Shown: positions 45,228-54,600, numbered from the stretch's first letter. The stretch is DNA of 64,000 nt from Alloscardovia macacae (GCF_002259705.1 NZ_MWWT01000001.1:248001-312000); one strand, 5' to 3'. Made by a program: numbers and translations. The notes: generated by a model not told the origin, from the sequence alone.

Positions 45228-46775
45228 ATGACACAAGACACTGGTATAGATACTAAAGAAGCAGGCGCCGAAAAGCCTGAGCTTCCTGAGAACGTTCGCG
45301 TGCGTTTCTGCCCATCTCCTACGGGTACTCCACACGTCGGCATGGTACGTACGGCCCTTTTTAACTGGGCTGAGGCACGTCACACGAAGGGCACCTTCGT
45401 CTTCCGTATCGAGGATACGGATGCGCAGCGTGACTCGCAGGAGTCCTATGAGCAGATTCTCGAGGCTCTGCGCTGGCTGGGGCTGAATTGGGATGAGGGC
45501 ATCGACGTAGGCGGACCGCACGGTCCATACCGTCAGAGCGAGCGCACGGCCATCTATAAGGACGTCGCCGCGAAGCTTCTCGAGGCAGGATACGCGTACG
45601 AGTCCTTCTCCACTCCAGAAGAGATAGAAGCGCGGAACGTCGCTGCAGGACGTCCGAAGGCCTTCGGCTATGACGAGTATGACCGTACGCTGAGCGAGGA
45701 GCAGAAGGAAGCCTTCCGTGCGGAAGGACGCCAGCCTGCCATCCGCATTAAGATGCCGGATGAGAACATCAGCTTTAACGACCTCATTCGCGGGCAGATA
45801 GAATTTAAGGCCGGCAGCGTGCCAGATTACGTCATCGTGCGTCCGAACGGGGATCCGCTCTACACGCTGACGAATCCTGTGGATGATGCCATGATGGATA
45901 TAAACGTGGTGCTGCGCGGTGAAGACCTTCTGAGCTCCACTCCACGTCAGATAGTCCTGTACCGTTACCTCATGGAGCTGGGCATCGCAAAGCAGGTTCC
46001 GCTCTTCGGTCACATGCCATACGTGATGGGCGAGGGGAAGAAGAAGCTCTCGAAGCGTGACCCAGAGTCGAACCTGTTCCTCCACCGCGAGAATGGCTTC
46101 ATTCGTGAAGGTCTGCTGAACTACCTCGCAGGTCTGGGCTGGTCTATCTCTGCAGATCGCGATGTCTTCTCTATGGACGAGATGGTGGAGCACTTCGACG
46201 TGCGCGACGTGAAGGCGAACCCTGCACACTTCGACCTCGATAAGGCCATAGCCATTAACGCTGAACACATTCGCATGCTCGAGCCGTCTGACTTCCTCGA
46301 GCGTTCCGTGCCATACCTGTATAAGGATGGCGTGGTGAGTGCGTCGAGCTGGGATGAGCTGAGCGAGCGTGAGCGTCAGATTCTGAACGATTCTGTCGCT
46401 TTGGTTCAGCCTCGCGTGCGCCTGCTTGGTGAAGTATCCGGTATGGTGGGAAGCCTGCTGTCTGAGGAGGCGTACATCGAGCCAGAAGCAGATGCACGTA
46501 AGCAGCTGAAGGAGTCCGCTGGTCAGGTGCTGGATATGGCTGTAGCTGCTCTCGAGGGGATTCCTGCAGAAGAGTTCCAGGCTGAACATGTTCATGAAGT
46601 GCTCACGCAGGTGCTCGTAGAGGAGGGTGGCATTAAGCCACGTCTCGCCTTCGGGCCAGTGCGCTTAGCAGTGTCCGGGCGCCGCGTATCTCCGCCACTT
46701 TTCGAGTCGATGGAGATTCTCGGAAAAGAGCTCAGCGTGGCGCGACTCGCCGAGTTGCGTAAGCATCTGGACTAG
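45228..46775 (+). CDS. gltX: Glutamyl-tRNA synthetase
   Basis: A 515-residue class I synthetase that charges tRNA-Glu. [19 protein letters not shown] holds the HIGH-type motif (HVGM), and [10 protein letters not shown] the KMSKS-type motif (KLSKR). [10 protein letters not shown] and PFGHMPYV-like segments also match. The start is ATG 45228: TATTAT lies 7 bases before it and there is no ribosome binding site, so the message is probably leaderless. A tRNA-Glu gene lies 67 bases downstream. As bacteria with GatCAB often use GluRS also for tRNA-Gln, the tRNA-Gln just after it may be its second substrate. Confidence 0.97.
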   Translation: MTQDTGIDTKEAGAEKPELPENVRVRFCPSPTGTPHVGMVRTALFNWAEARHTKGTFVFRIEDTDAQRDSQESYEQILEALRWLGLNWDEGIDVGGPHGPYRQSERTAIYKDVAAKLLEAGYAYESFSTPEEIEARNVAAGRPKAFGYDEYDRTLSEEQKEAFRAEGRQPAIRIKMPDENISFNDLIRGQIEFKAGSVPDYVIVRPNGDPLYTLTNPVDDAMMDINVVLRGEDLLSSTPRQIVLYRYLMELGIAKQVPLFGHMPYVMGEGKKKLSKRDPESNLFLHRENGFIREGLLNYLAGLGWSISADRDVFSMDEMVEHFDVRDVKANPAHFDLDKAIAINAEHIRMLEPSDFLERSVPYLYKDGVVSASSWDELSERERQILNDSVALVQPRVRLLGEVSGMVGSLLSEEAYIEPEADARKQLKESAGQVLDMAVAALEGIPAEEFQAEHVHEVLTQVLVEEGGIKPRLAFGPVRLAVSGRRVSPPLFESMEILGKELSVARLAELRKHLD

Positions 46776-46842
46776 TGTATGCTTAGTATTCGTTGCTCCG
46801 GTGAGCTAGTCTTCTAGATCTCCAGAGTAACGGATAACTAAA

Positions 46843-46915
46843 GCCCCCATCGTCTAGCGGTCTAGGACGTCGCCCTCTCACGGCGGTAACATGGGTTCAA
46901 ATCCCATTGGGGGTA
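46843..46915 (+). tRNA. tRNA-Glu (CTC)
   Basis: Acceptor stem GCCCCCA with TGGGGGT, anticodon loop CCCTCTCAC giving CTC, T loop GGTTCAAATCC. No CCA is encoded. It lies behind gltX, whose product charges it. Confidence 0.95.
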
Positions 46916-46964
46916 CGAAGTGCCTTTCTCATCTGAGCTTCGTGCTCGAGAAGACACGCCATAT

Positions 46965-47036
46965 TGGGATATGGTGTAATTGGCAACACAGCTGATTCTG
47001 GTTCAGCCGTTCTTGGTTCGAGTCCAGGTATCCCAG
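46965..47036 (+). tRNA. tRNA-Gln (CTG)
   Basis: Acceptor stem TGGGATA with TATCCCA, anticodon loop ATTCTGGTT giving CTG, T loop GGTTCGAGTCC; no encoded CCA. It lies 49 bases after tRNA-Glu and is followed by a terminator, so the two are probably one transcript. Confidence 0.95.
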
Positions 47037-47044
47037 CGATTAGG

Positions 47045-47074
47045 CCTCTTGAGGATTTCCTCGAGAGGTTTTTT
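47045..47074 (+). terminator. Terminator of the tRNA pair
   Basis: CCTCTTGAGG (47045-47054) pairs with CCTCGAGAGG (47059-47068) apart from one wobble, followed by TTTTTT. Confidence 0.92.
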
Positions 47075-47107
47075 GTTATGTTCGCTTGCATCTCGCATAA
47101 GAATAGA

Positions 47108-47145
47108 AAGCGCCGGCCACACTGTGTGAAGTGTAGCCGGCGCTT
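47108..47145 (-). terminator. Terminator of the PBP gene
   Basis: AAGCGCCGGC (47108-47117) pairs perfectly with GCCGGCGCTT (47136-47145). On the minus strand it is followed by TTCTATTC. Confidence 0.8.
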
Positions 47146-47167
47146 AACTCACAGAAGAGAAAACGCG

Positions 47168-49423
47168 TTAGTTTGTCTCATCCGTGGTCGTATCCGTATT
47201 CCCATCTTCAGTAGTACTCGTGGCTGGATTCGAACGGTCCTGGCTACGAGATGTTTCTGCATTCGAAGAGTCTGAATTATCCGTAGAACGCGAGCTTGAA
47301 GCACGTCCAGAACCATTCATGAGAGTATTATCTGGCTGACCGTAGCTCGGATCATCCGGGATATTCGCCTGGGTGACGTAGGAGCTGAGGAAGTTACGAA
47401 TCATAGGACCAGCGATGCTCTCACCATACCATGTACGGCGAGTAACTCCATTAATGGTCTTACCAGACAGGTCCACCTGAGTCTCCATATTACCCACAGT
47501 AGCGAAGGCAGAGACGCCATTCGTAAAGGCTGCAGTATCCAGGAAGAAGGACTCAGCAGTACCGGTCTTCGAGTAGACAGTACGATTCGGGAAGTTCGCA
47601 GACTTACCCTCACCAGACACAGCAGACTGATGGAGTACGTATGCTACAGTCTGAGCCACGTTTGACGGGATGGCCTGCGTGCAGTTCGCAGATGGAACAT
47701 CATAGCTCTTACCATCCTTCTCCACCTTCGAGATGGCTATAGGGTCGCACTTCACGCCATTCGCAGCGATGGTGGCATACACATTCGCCATGGTCAGTGG
47801 AGCTACGTTCAGCGAACCGATGATCATAGGAGCGAACATAGTGTCATGGATGTCCGACTGATTTGTGATGGCATTATGATAGCCGAGCTGCGTAGCAGTA
47901 TCTGCTATGGCGCACAGACCGATGCGCTGAGCCATAGACGCCTGCACAGTATTATGCGAACGAAGAATACCCTGGTACGGGCTTTCTGGGTTCACTGTAC
48001 CGCCACCCGAGTTCTGAACGCGCCACACGCCAGTAGTGGTCGAGTTACATGGGAAGCTCGAGTTCGCATACTGAGTGGAGGTAGGCAGAGCCTCATTCGC
48101 ATAGTGACCATTCTGGAGCCAGGAGACCAGATTTATAGGCTTAAACGTAGAACCAGGCAGGACGCCTTGTGCTCCACCATCAGCCTGATCGACAGCGTAA
48201 TTGATAGACGTACTCGTGCCGCCGGCATCTGCAGACGCATCATAAGTACGGTTCTGTGCGAGTGCGAGAACCTCACCCGTGCCCGGACGGATAGCAGCGA
48301 TAACGGACTCGACGCCGGACGGGTCATTCTCAGGAACAGCCTGACGAACCGCATCCGAAGCGGTATTCTGTGCGGTCACGTCCATGGTGGTCGTAATGTT
48401 CAGGCCGCCCTGGTACAGGAGGTTACGGCGGTCTGCACGCGTCTCACCGAACTGAGCAGAGGAAAGAATCTTATTCACGACATAATCGCAGAAGTATGCG
48501 GCATTACCAGCAGTCTGGCAGCCCACCGGCACTTCCTGAACGTTCAGCATGTCCTTCACGCTCACGGACTTCGCTTCCTGAACCTGCTCTGCAGTGGCAT
48601 ATCCCTGAGACTGCATAAGGTCGAGGACGATGTCGCGCTGCTCCTGGGACGCTTCCGGATGAAGAGTAGGGTCGAATGCCTGAGGATTCTTCGTAATAGC
48701 GGCGATGGTAGCAGCCTGGCCGAGATTCAGCTGGCTAGCGCTCACATTAAAGTAGCGGCGGGCGGCCGTCTCCACGCCATAAACGCCAGAGCCGAACTGG
48801 GCGATGTTCAGATACCCCTGAAGAATCTCCGCCTTCGAGTACGACTTTTCGAGCTGGACGGCCAGGAGCATCTCACGCAGCTTACGCGCGATGGTGTCTT
48901 CCTGCGCGTGGTAAGCGGCGATAGGGTCATTCGACGAATTCGCCTGATCGATAAGAATGTTCTTTACATACTGCTGAGTAAGGGTGGAACCACCCTGGGT
49001 ATCCCCGCGGTGGACATACGTCTGCACGAATGCGCGCAGAACGCCCGTAGGGTCCACGCCAGCATGCTGGAAGAAGCGACGGTCCTCACGCGCCACTACA
49101 GCCTGCTGCATAACCTGAGATATATCCTTAAGCGGAACGATAATGCGGTTCTGCGTGTAGAAGGTAGCGATGAGGGTGGTGCCATCCGAGGCATACATGC
49201 GCGACTGCTGAGGCAGGTCCTGCAAGTCGAACTTTACATCATCCAGACCCGCGCTCATCTGAGGCTCGATGGCCTTCGTAATAGCGCTCGCGCCCACCAC
49301 AGCAGGCATGACCACGCCCGAGGCGACTACGCCGCCCATAACGCAGAAAAGCAAATACGACAGAATAAGCGTGAAAATGCGCTTTCCTGTCAAGTGTTTT
49401 TTCTTCCCATTTTCTTCAGACAT
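47168..49423 (-). CDS. Class A penicillin-binding protein
   Basis: A 751-residue bifunctional wall synthase. A short cytoplasmic tail precedes a membrane anchor at about residues 14-40. The GT51 transglycosylase shows EDRRFFQHAGVDPTGVLRAF (catalytic Glu) and GGSTLTQQYVKN. The transpeptidase has STFK (active Ser) in LPGSTFKPI, SHN, and KTGT in YSKTGTAESF. The tail is Ser/Thr/Asp-rich and disordered. The start is ATG 49423: TAGAAT lies 7 bases before it, while ATG 49432 has neither a box nor a binding site at the right place. It lies downstream of the Crp-type gene on the same strand, 137 bases away. Confidence 0.95.
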   Translation of the reverse strand: MSEENGKKKHLTGKRIFTLILSYLLFCVMGGVVASGVVMPAVVGASAITKAIEPQMSAGLDDVKFDLQDLPQQSRMYASDGTTLIATFYTQNRIIVPLKDISQVMQQAVVAREDRRFFQHAGVDPTGVLRAFVQTYVHRGDTQGGSTLTQQYVKNILIDQANSSNDPIAAYHAQEDTIARKLREMLLAVQLEKSYSKAEILQGYLNIAQFGSGVYGVETAARRYFNVSASQLNLGQAATIAAITKNPQAFDPTLHPEASQEQRDIVLDLMQSQGYATAEQVQEAKSVSVKDMLNVQEVPVGCQTAGNAAYFCDYVVNKILSSAQFGETRADRRNLLYQGGLNITTTMDVTAQNTASDAVRQAVPENDPSGVESVIAAIRPGTGEVLALAQNRTYDASADAGGTSTSINYAVDQADGGAQGVLPGSTFKPINLVSWLQNGHYANEALPTSTQYANSSFPCNSTTTGVWRVQNSGGGTVNPESPYQGILRSHNTVQASMAQRIGLCAIADTATQLGYHNAITNQSDIHDTMFAPMIIGSLNVAPLTMANVYATIAANGVKCDPIAISKVEKDGKSYDVPSANCTQAIPSNVAQTVAYVLHQSAVSGEGKSANFPNRTVYSKTGTAESFFLDTAAFTNGVSAFATVGNMETQVDLSGKTINGVTRRTWYGESIAGPMIRNFLSSYVTQANIPDDPSYGQPDNTLMNGSGRASSSRSTDNSDSSNAETSRSQDRSNPATSTTEDGNTDTTTDETN

Positions 49424-49560
49424 AGGGTCCATTCTACCCTGAGACCCCGTCTGTACAAGGGGCGTGAGCGGGGTTAGGGGAAACGGGCACAAAACCCCTA
49501 CGAAATGAGAGTCGTGGGGGAGGATGCTGAAAGAAACGGAAGAATTGACCTCAGAAAAGC

Positions 49561-50379
49561 TTAATGCCGTGCGCGCAGAATCAAGTTCCCTGGCTGGTAG
49601 ATGATGATGGTCCGTCCTTCACGCGTAATCCAGCCGCGATTCGTAAAGTCCATAAGTGCTTTATTTACGGTCTCTCGCGATGTCCCCACGAGCTGAGCGA
49701 GCTCTTCCTGTGTGAGGTCATGCGGAACCACGAGGCCTTGTACGCTTGGCTCACCGAAGCGCTTGGCGAGGTCGAGGAGAGTCTTCGCGAGGCGCGCTGG
49801 CACGTCCATAAAGACGAGCTCGCTGATGCGCTCATTATTTTTTCGCAGACGGTTCGCTAGGACCTGCAGCATATTTACAGCTACGCGCGGGTGCTCTCCG
49901 AGCCAGGAGAAAAGTACTTCAGAGGTGAGAGAGAGTGTAGTGGTGTTATGGACCATGCTGACTGCGGATGCAGTGCGAGGTCCGCCATGAGGATCGAAGA
50001 CAGGAATCTCCCCTGCTATTTCGCCGGCTCCCCAGATGCTCAGGAGCTGAACACGCTGGTCGTACGACTCGCGAGTGAGCTTAATGCGTCCGTGCTCGAT
50101 GATGTACATGTTCGTATCTTCATCGCCCTCATGGAAGATGTATTCTCCCTTCGCGAAGGTCTTACGCTGGAGATAAGGAAGAAGCTGGCGAGCATCCTCG
50201 GCGCTCACATGCTCGAAGAGCGCAGTGTGAAGCAGGATCTGCTCGAAGGATGTAGGGGCGGCTTCGCTGCTGCGTGCGGGGGTGGAGGTGGTGCTGCGAG
50301 GCGTGGAGCCGTGCGCTGAAACGCTGTGTGGTGCCGAGCTGTGCGCTACAGCGCCGTGAGACGACGAATGAGCGACCAT
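49561..50379 (-). CDS. Crp/Fnr-family transcription regulator
   Basis: A 272-residue regulator. Residues 1-44 are a Ser/His/Ala-rich low-complexity leader. The cyclic-nucleotide-binding domain follows, with FAKGEYIFHEGDEDTNMY and GEIAGEIPVFD (the phosphate-cassette region) and GGPRTASA (the Arg-Thr/Ser pocket). The Crp winged helix is at 215-255: LTQEELAQLVGTSRETVNK. The pattern is that of GlxR-type actinobacterial regulators, which sense cAMP; whether cAMP binds here is not known. GGAACGAGGAAG precedes the ATG. Confidence 0.93.
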   Translation of the reverse strand: MVAHSSSHGAVAHSSAPHSVSAHGSTPRSTTSTPARSSEAAPTSFEQILLHTALFEHVSAEDARQLLPYLQRKTFAKGEYIFHEGDEDTNMYIIEHGRIKLTRESYDQRVQLLSIWGAGEIAGEIPVFDPHGGPRTASAVSMVHNTTTLSLTSEVLFSWLGEHPRVAVNMLQVLANRLRKNNERISELVFMDVPARLAKTLLDLAKRFGEPSVQGLVVPHDLTQEELAQLVGTSRETVNKALMDFTNRGWITREGRTIIIYQPGNLILRARH

Positions 50380-50599
50380 GCTTCCTCGTTCCTTTCAGTG
50401 GGATACCTTTTCTCTATGCCCCTATCATAATGCGCGGGGTGGGCGCGTGGGGCGGCGCGCGTGTTAAGGAGAGCGTGGAGGCGAGCTGGGGGAGAAGTGT
50501 GAGCGGAGGTGTCTGGGCCGCGTGCGTGCACAGCATCTCATGACAGCTCGGCGGTTTTGGCGAGGGATGGCGTAAACGCGGGTGAGCCTTGCGGGGAGC

Positions 50600-50685
50600 G
50601 TTGTTTGCAGATTGTCTCATTTTCTCCACGAAACCATGGCCTTCACGGGCTGAGGGCGGTAAGAATGAGATAATCTGCAAACAAC
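50600..50685. repeat. Long inverted repeat D between a G-rich and a C-rich flank
   Basis: 22-base arms: 50600-50621 (containing GTTGTTTGCAGATTGTCTCA) and its complement at 50664-50685, one mismatch. It lies in the gene-free stretch 50380-50845, with a G-rich flank (about 50430-50520) and a C-rich flank (about 50715-50785) that are roughly complementary. Its arm is related to that of element E at 56420. No gene is seen in the stretch. Confidence 0.85.
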
Positions 50686-50845
50686 TGACTGCAGAGGACG
50701 CGTGGGAATGTGCTTTGCCTCCGCCCGCGCTTCCGCGTCCGCGCTTCCGCCTCCGCCCTCCCACGCCCCACGCCCGCGCGAACCGCACGTCCACCATGAG
50801 CTCTTCTGTTTGCTTTTCCTGCTATCCATGTACGATAATGTTCAT

Positions 50846-51622
50846 ATGATTTCTTCACAACGGCAGCAGCTCATCCTCGGGCGCCTGCGTACGCGCGGCG
50901 CTGTGCGCATCGCGGGGCTTGCGGATGAATTCGGTGTATCGGCCATGACCATACGCCGTGACATTTCGGAGCTGGCAGATAAAGGTTTAGTTAAGCGCGT
51001 GCATGGTGGCGCGGTGTCGAGTTCCACTCTTCTGGCCGAGCCGCTTTTTGCGGTGAAGTCGCAGATGGACGTGGGGCTGAAGGATTCCATAGCCATGAAG
51101 GCTGTGGAGCTCGTGCAGCCGGGAGACGTGATAGCCATCGGCGGTGGCTCTACCACGTACGTCTTCGCGCAGCATCTGCTGGAGAGTGAGAATTCCACGG
51201 GCATTACCATCCTCACGAATTCGCTTCCTGTGGCTGAGCTCGTGCAGACTGCGGAGAATAAGGATGTCGAGGTCATCGTCACGGGTGGCGTGACCACGCG
51301 GTCGAATTCGCTCGTGGGGCCGCTCGCGGACCGCGTCATTTCTTCGCTGCGTGTGAATCTGCTCTTCCTCGGTACGCATTCAGTGTCCGTGCCGCGCGGC
51401 TTCCTCACGCCGAATTCGCTTGAGTCGTCCACGGCTGCGGCGCTCATGTCCATCGCAAATCAGACCATCGTGCTCACCGATCATACGAAGTGGCAGCTCA
51501 CCTCACTGTCTCTTTTCGCTGGTTTCGACGACGTGGATACCATTATCACGGACGCAGGCATTAGCCCGGAGGATGCGGCGGCCACGCGGGAAGTGGCGCG
51601 CTCGCTCATCATCGCGGATTAG
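50846..51622 (+). CDS. DeoR/GlpR-family regulator, likely of gal genes
   Basis: A 258-residue DeoR-type repressor. The N-terminal helix-turn-helix reads ISSQRQQLILGRL then VSAMTIRRDISEL, the family signature. The effector-binding domain has AIGGGSTTYVFAQHL, NSLPVAEL and DHTKW, which bind a sugar phosphate. The start at ATG 50846 follows GATAAT by 6 bases, with no ribosome binding site; a longer frame begins inside the C-rich flank and is unlikely. It lies 140 bases before galT in the same direction and is the obvious candidate regulator of galT-galK. Confidence 0.9.
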   Translation: MISSQRQQLILGRLRTRGAVRIAGLADEFGVSAMTIRRDISELADKGLVKRVHGGAVSSSTLLAEPLFAVKSQMDVGLKDSIAMKAVELVQPGDVIAIGGGSTTYVFAQHLLESENSTGITILTNSLPVAELVQTAENKDVEVIVTGGVTTRSNSLVGPLADRVISSLRVNLLFLGTHSVSVPRGFLTPNSLESSTAAALMSIANQTIVLTDHTKWQLTSLSLFAGFDDVDTIITDAGISPEDAAATREVARSLIIAD

Positions 51623-51642
51623 ACGAGTTTTCTGTGCATACG

Positions 51643-51674
51643 AACGTGCGTGGGCTTCGGTCTGCGCACGTTTT
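51643..51674 (+). terminator. Terminator of the DeoR-type gene
   Basis: AACGTGCG (51643-51650) pairs with CGCACGTT (51665-51672) followed by TTTCTC. It separates the regulator from galT. Confidence 0.8.
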
Positions 51675-51699
51675 CTCAATTTTCCCACCTCCTCCGCGA

Positions 51700-51756
51700 G
51701 TTCTAGAACAAAAAGAAACAAAAGTGCACACATAAGGACATGATTTCTGCTATACT
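51700..51756 (+). promoter_or_regulatory. galT promoter region with possible DeoR operator
   Basis: The extended -10 TGCTATACT (51748-51756) ends 6 bases before the galT ATG. Upstream lie a perfect palindrome GTTCTAGAAC (51700-51709) and the purine run AACAAAAAGAAACAAAAG (51707-51724), in which AACAAAA recurs. DeoR-type proteins often bind such A-rich direct repeats; the assignment is tentative. Confidence 0.5.
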
Positions 51757-51762
51757 GAAACC

Positions 51763-53025
51763 ATGACTACATACACAAAGTACGTGCCGGGCGAATATGC
51801 ACAAAAAAATATTCGCATATCCCAGACGACGCTGTCTGACGGGCGAGATTTCTTCTACCTGGATGACGACGCCGCTTATGTATCTGGCGAGAAAACGCGT
51901 GAGCTAAAAGACCCACGTGTGCTCGCGAACCGCTACGAGCCAGGAATCGACGGCGAGGGGAACCCTATGCCAGTCCAGGCTCCTGAGATGCGCCAGGATC
52001 CGCTGACAGGAGACTGGATTCCTATGGCCACAGCGCGCATGAACCGCCCTATCACGGCAGGTCCAGGTGCCACTGCTTCGGGAAATCCTCTGGCGGCACG
52101 AAAGCCAGGGGACCCATACCAGGATGGAGAAGTGCCAGACACGGATTATAACGTGGTGGTCTTCGAGAATCGCTTCCCATCCATGACGCGCGTGCCAGGA
52201 GTGCCAGACGTCGTGTCGAACGTCGATGGAAATCCTCTGTGGAAAACGAAGCCAGCGGTGGGACGCTGCGAAGTAGTGTGCTTCGACCCGAATGAGACGG
52301 GCCTTCCTGCAGACTTAACTTTAAAGCGTATGCGCACTGTGGTCGAGGCATGGGCTTTCCGCACCGCGGAAATCAGCGCTATAGAAGGAATTGAACAAAT
52401 CTTCCCGTTCGAAAATCACGGACAGGAGATAGGCGTCTCTCTGGCGCATCCGCACGGCCAGATCTACTCGTATCCGTTCATCGCGCCGCGCCTCGAAACG
52501 GAACTGCAGCACACGCAGGCGTACTTCGAAAAGAACGGAACGGATCTTCTCACAGATCTGAAGAAGGCGGAATTGGCAGCAGATGAACGCGTGGTCCTCA
52601 GGAACGATACGTGGGTCGGGTACGTGCCGGCTGCCGCGCGCTGGCCGCTCGAGGTACACGTCCAGCCGCTACGCGACGACGTGCGTACGCTCGACGAGCT
52701 GAACGATAACGAACGCTGGGGTCTCGCGCAGATGTACTCGCAGCTGCTTAAGCGCGGAAACGCTTTCTTCGACACGGGCGACGGCCTCGGCATGGATCTG
52801 CCATACATCTCGGCATGGCATCAGGCGCCGGTGAAGGACGCGCGCCGCGAGAACTACCGTCTGAACCTACAGTTCTTCTCCTTCCGCCGCTCGCCGAATA
52901 AGATCAAGTATCTCGCAGGCTCTGAGTCCGGCATGGCTGCGTGGATTTCGGATACGACGCCGGAGAAGATAGCCGCGCGCTTCCATGAGCTGGGTGCTGT
53001 GGATATTTCGGACGTGACGGAGTAA
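51763..53025 (+). CDS. galT: Galactose-1-phosphate uridylyltransferase
   Basis: A 420-residue GalT of the type found in bifidobacteria. It swaps UMP between UDP-glucose and galactose-1-phosphate in the Leloir pathway. NVVVFENRFPSM and the active-site SLAHPHGQIYSYPF (His-Pro-His, the uridylylated His) are clear, as is ISAWHQAPV near the end. The start is the ATG 6 bases after TATACT, so the transcript is probably leaderless. galK follows after 25 bases. No galE is next to it; the UDP-glucose pyrophosphorylase is at 34062. Confidence 0.95.
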   Translation: MTTYTKYVPGEYAQKNIRISQTTLSDGRDFFYLDDDAAYVSGEKTRELKDPRVLANRYEPGIDGEGNPMPVQAPEMRQDPLTGDWIPMATARMNRPITAGPGATASGNPLAARKPGDPYQDGEVPDTDYNVVVFENRFPSMTRVPGVPDVVSNVDGNPLWKTKPAVGRCEVVCFDPNETGLPADLTLKRMRTVVEAWAFRTAEISAIEGIEQIFPFENHGQEIGVSLAHPHGQIYSYPFIAPRLETELQHTQAYFEKNGTDLLTDLKKAELAADERVVLRNDTWVGYVPAAARWPLEVHVQPLRDDVRTLDELNDNERWGLAQMYSQLLKRGNAFFDTGDGLGMDLPYISAWHQAPVKDARRENYRLNLQFFSFRRSPNKIKYLAGSESGMAAWISDTTPEKIAARFHELGAVDISDVTE

Positions 53026-53050
53026 GCGCTGAACGAAAGGAGAGCCTGCG

Positions 53051-54385
53051 ATGGCTCAGATAGAATTTATCGATGCACTCAGCCTCGAGGAGGGCGCGCG
53101 CGAAGCTGCAGAGCTGTTCGAGGCCACCTTCGGCAGTAAACCTGCAGGTGTGTGGGATGCGCCGGGACGTGTGAATGTCATCGGCGAGCACACGGATTAT
53201 AACGAAGGCTTGTGCTTGCCTATAGCACTGCCGCACCGCACATTCATCGCGCTCAGCCCGCGCGAGGATACGAAGGTGCGCGTTATCTCCACGCTGTCGG
53301 GTGGGGTAGTGGCTGAAGCAGATCTCGATGGGCTTGAGCCAGGCGGCGTCGAAGGCTGGGCTGCGTATCCTGTGGGCGTGGCGTGGGCCATGCGGGAGCG
53401 CGGCGGTTTTGGCGAGTCGGCAGATGCGGACGGCGCGGACGGCGCGAACGCAGACGGCGCGGACAGCGCGGAAGGCGCGGAAAAGAAGGTCGTGCGCGGC
53501 TTTGACGCTGCCTTCTCCTCCTGCGTTCCGCTCGGCGGAGGCCTGAGCTCTTCGGCTGCTATGACCTGCTCGACTGCGCTCGCGCTGGATGACGTGTATG
53601 GCCTCGGTCTTGGGGATACGGATGAAGGGCGCGTAACGCTCGTGCGCATGGCTGTGGCCTCGGAGAACGAGATGGCGGGAGCGGCTACGGGCGGTCTCGA
53701 CCAGTCGGCATCGCTGCGCTGCCAGGCGGGTAAGGCGCTGCTTCTGGACTGTAATCCAGATCTGTCCGCGCTCGACAGCGTCTCGCAGCAGGACTTCGAC
53801 CTCGATTCGCTCGGGCTCGAGCTGCTCGTGCTGGACACGCAGGCTCCGCATTCGCTGAATGACGGTCAGTATGCTGCGCGCCGTCGCGTGTGCGAAGAGT
53901 CTGCTGAAGCGCTCGGCGTGCGCTCGCTGCGCGTGCTGGCGGATCGCGTGAACGCGCTTCCTGTGACGGAGCGCGCGGTAGCCGTAGATGCGCTCATCGC
54001 TCGCCTCGAGAGTGAGGAAGCGCAGATGCGCGTGCGCCACGTCATTACGGAGATAGGCCGCGTGACGGAGTTTGTCGAGGCGTTTAAGGCTCGAGATGTG
54101 AAGCGCGCGGGCGAGCTCATGAACAGCTCGCATAATTCGCTGCGCGACGACTACGAAGTGACCGTTCCGCAGCTGGACGTCGCGGTGGACGTGGCGCGTG
54201 CAGGCGGTGCGTACGGCGCGCGCATGACTGGCGGCGGTTTCGGCGGCTCCATTATCGCTCTGGTAGATAAAGGTCAGGCGGCAATTCTTGCTCAGAAGAT
54301 AGCTGATGAATTCGAGAGCCGTGGGTGGAATGCTCCGCGTGCTCTGGCAGTCGTGGCCTCTGCGCCTGCGGAGCGCGTGCGCTAG
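53051..54385 (+). CDS. galK: Galactokinase
   Basis: GalK phosphorylates galactose. 444 residues, about 30 longer than usual. GRVNVIGEHTDYNEGLCLP at residues 37-55 is the galactokinase signature, VPLGGGLSSSAAM near 160 the ATP motif, and GGGFGGSIIALV near 395 the third GHMP motif. The extra length lies in an Ala/Asp/Gly-rich insert at about residues 122-147, encoded by a 9-base-type repeat. GAAAGGAGAGCC precedes the ATG. It forms an operon with galT, closed by a strong terminator. Confidence 0.96.
   Translation: MAQIEFIDALSLEEGAREAAELFEATFGSKPAGVWDAPGRVNVIGEHTDYNEGLCLPIALPHRTFIALSPREDTKVRVISTLSGGVVAEADLDGLEPGGVEGWAAYPVGVAWAMRERGGFGESADADGADGANADGADSAEGAEKKVVRGFDAAFSSCVPLGGGLSSSAAMTCSTALALDDVYGLGLGDTDEGRVTLVRMAVASENEMAGAATGGLDQSASLRCQAGKALLLDCNPDLSALDSVSQQDFDLDSLGLELLVLDTQAPHSLNDGQYAARRRVCEESAEALGVRSLRVLADRVNALPVTERAVAVDALIARLESEEAQMRVRHVITEIGRVTEFVEAFKARDVKRAGELMNSSHNSLRDDYEVTVPQLDVAVDVARAGGAYGARMTGGGFGGSIIALVDKGQAAILAQKIADEFESRGWNAPRALAVVASAPAERVR
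53424..53485 (+). repeat. In-frame imperfect repeat inside galK
   Basis: Units of the form GCGGACGGC recur imperfectly, coding for Ala-Asp-Gly-rich peptide (ADGADGANADGADSAEGAE). The repeat keeps the reading frame, so the number of units can vary without breaking the enzyme. Confidence 0.7.
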
Positions 54386-54405
54386 CAGCTGAGCTGTAGG
54401 ATACG

Positions 54406-54435
54406 AAAATCCCCCGTCTCGTGCGGGGGATTTTT
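54406..54435 (+). terminator. Terminator of galTK
   Basis: AAAATCCCCC (54406-54415) pairs with GGGGGATTTT, followed by a T; loop GTCTCGTGC. A classical rho-independent terminator. Confidence 0.93.
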
Positions 54436-54466
54436 CTGTCTCAGCGGGGCTGCATGGCATGATATG

Positions 54467-54597
54467 TAACTTAGGAGGTAACATCGAACCTAGGAAAATA
54501 ACCTAGGAACTTAGGAAGTTTACTTAGGAACCTAGGAAAAATACCTAGGAACCTAGGAAGTTACCTAGGAAGTTTACTTCCTAGGTTCCTAAGTAAA
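54467..54597. repeat. CCTAGGAA repeat array ending in a 20-bp hairpin
   Basis: About ten units of the form AcYTAGGAA with short spacers. CCTAGG occurs seven times between 54489 and 54585. A 20-base perfect inverted repeat joins 54519-54538 (TTTACTTAGGAACCTAGGAA) and 54578-54597. It fills the space between the galTK terminator and the end of the minus-strand DUF711 gene, and the last arm could end DUF711 transcripts. Confidence 0.9.
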
Positions 54598-54600
54598 GCT

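Noticed and set aside
47846-49477. 543-codon open frame antisense to the class A PBP
   Set aside because: Composition rich in Arg, Leu and His with no motif; the PBP on the other strand has all active-site signatures.
52904-54484. 526-codon open frame antisense to galT/galK
   Set aside because: It covers parts of two real genes and their border and has shadow-like composition.
54467-54597. CRISPR array in the CCTAGG region
   Set aside because: Repeat units are only about 8-12 bases with no spacers of regular length, and no cas genes are in the window.
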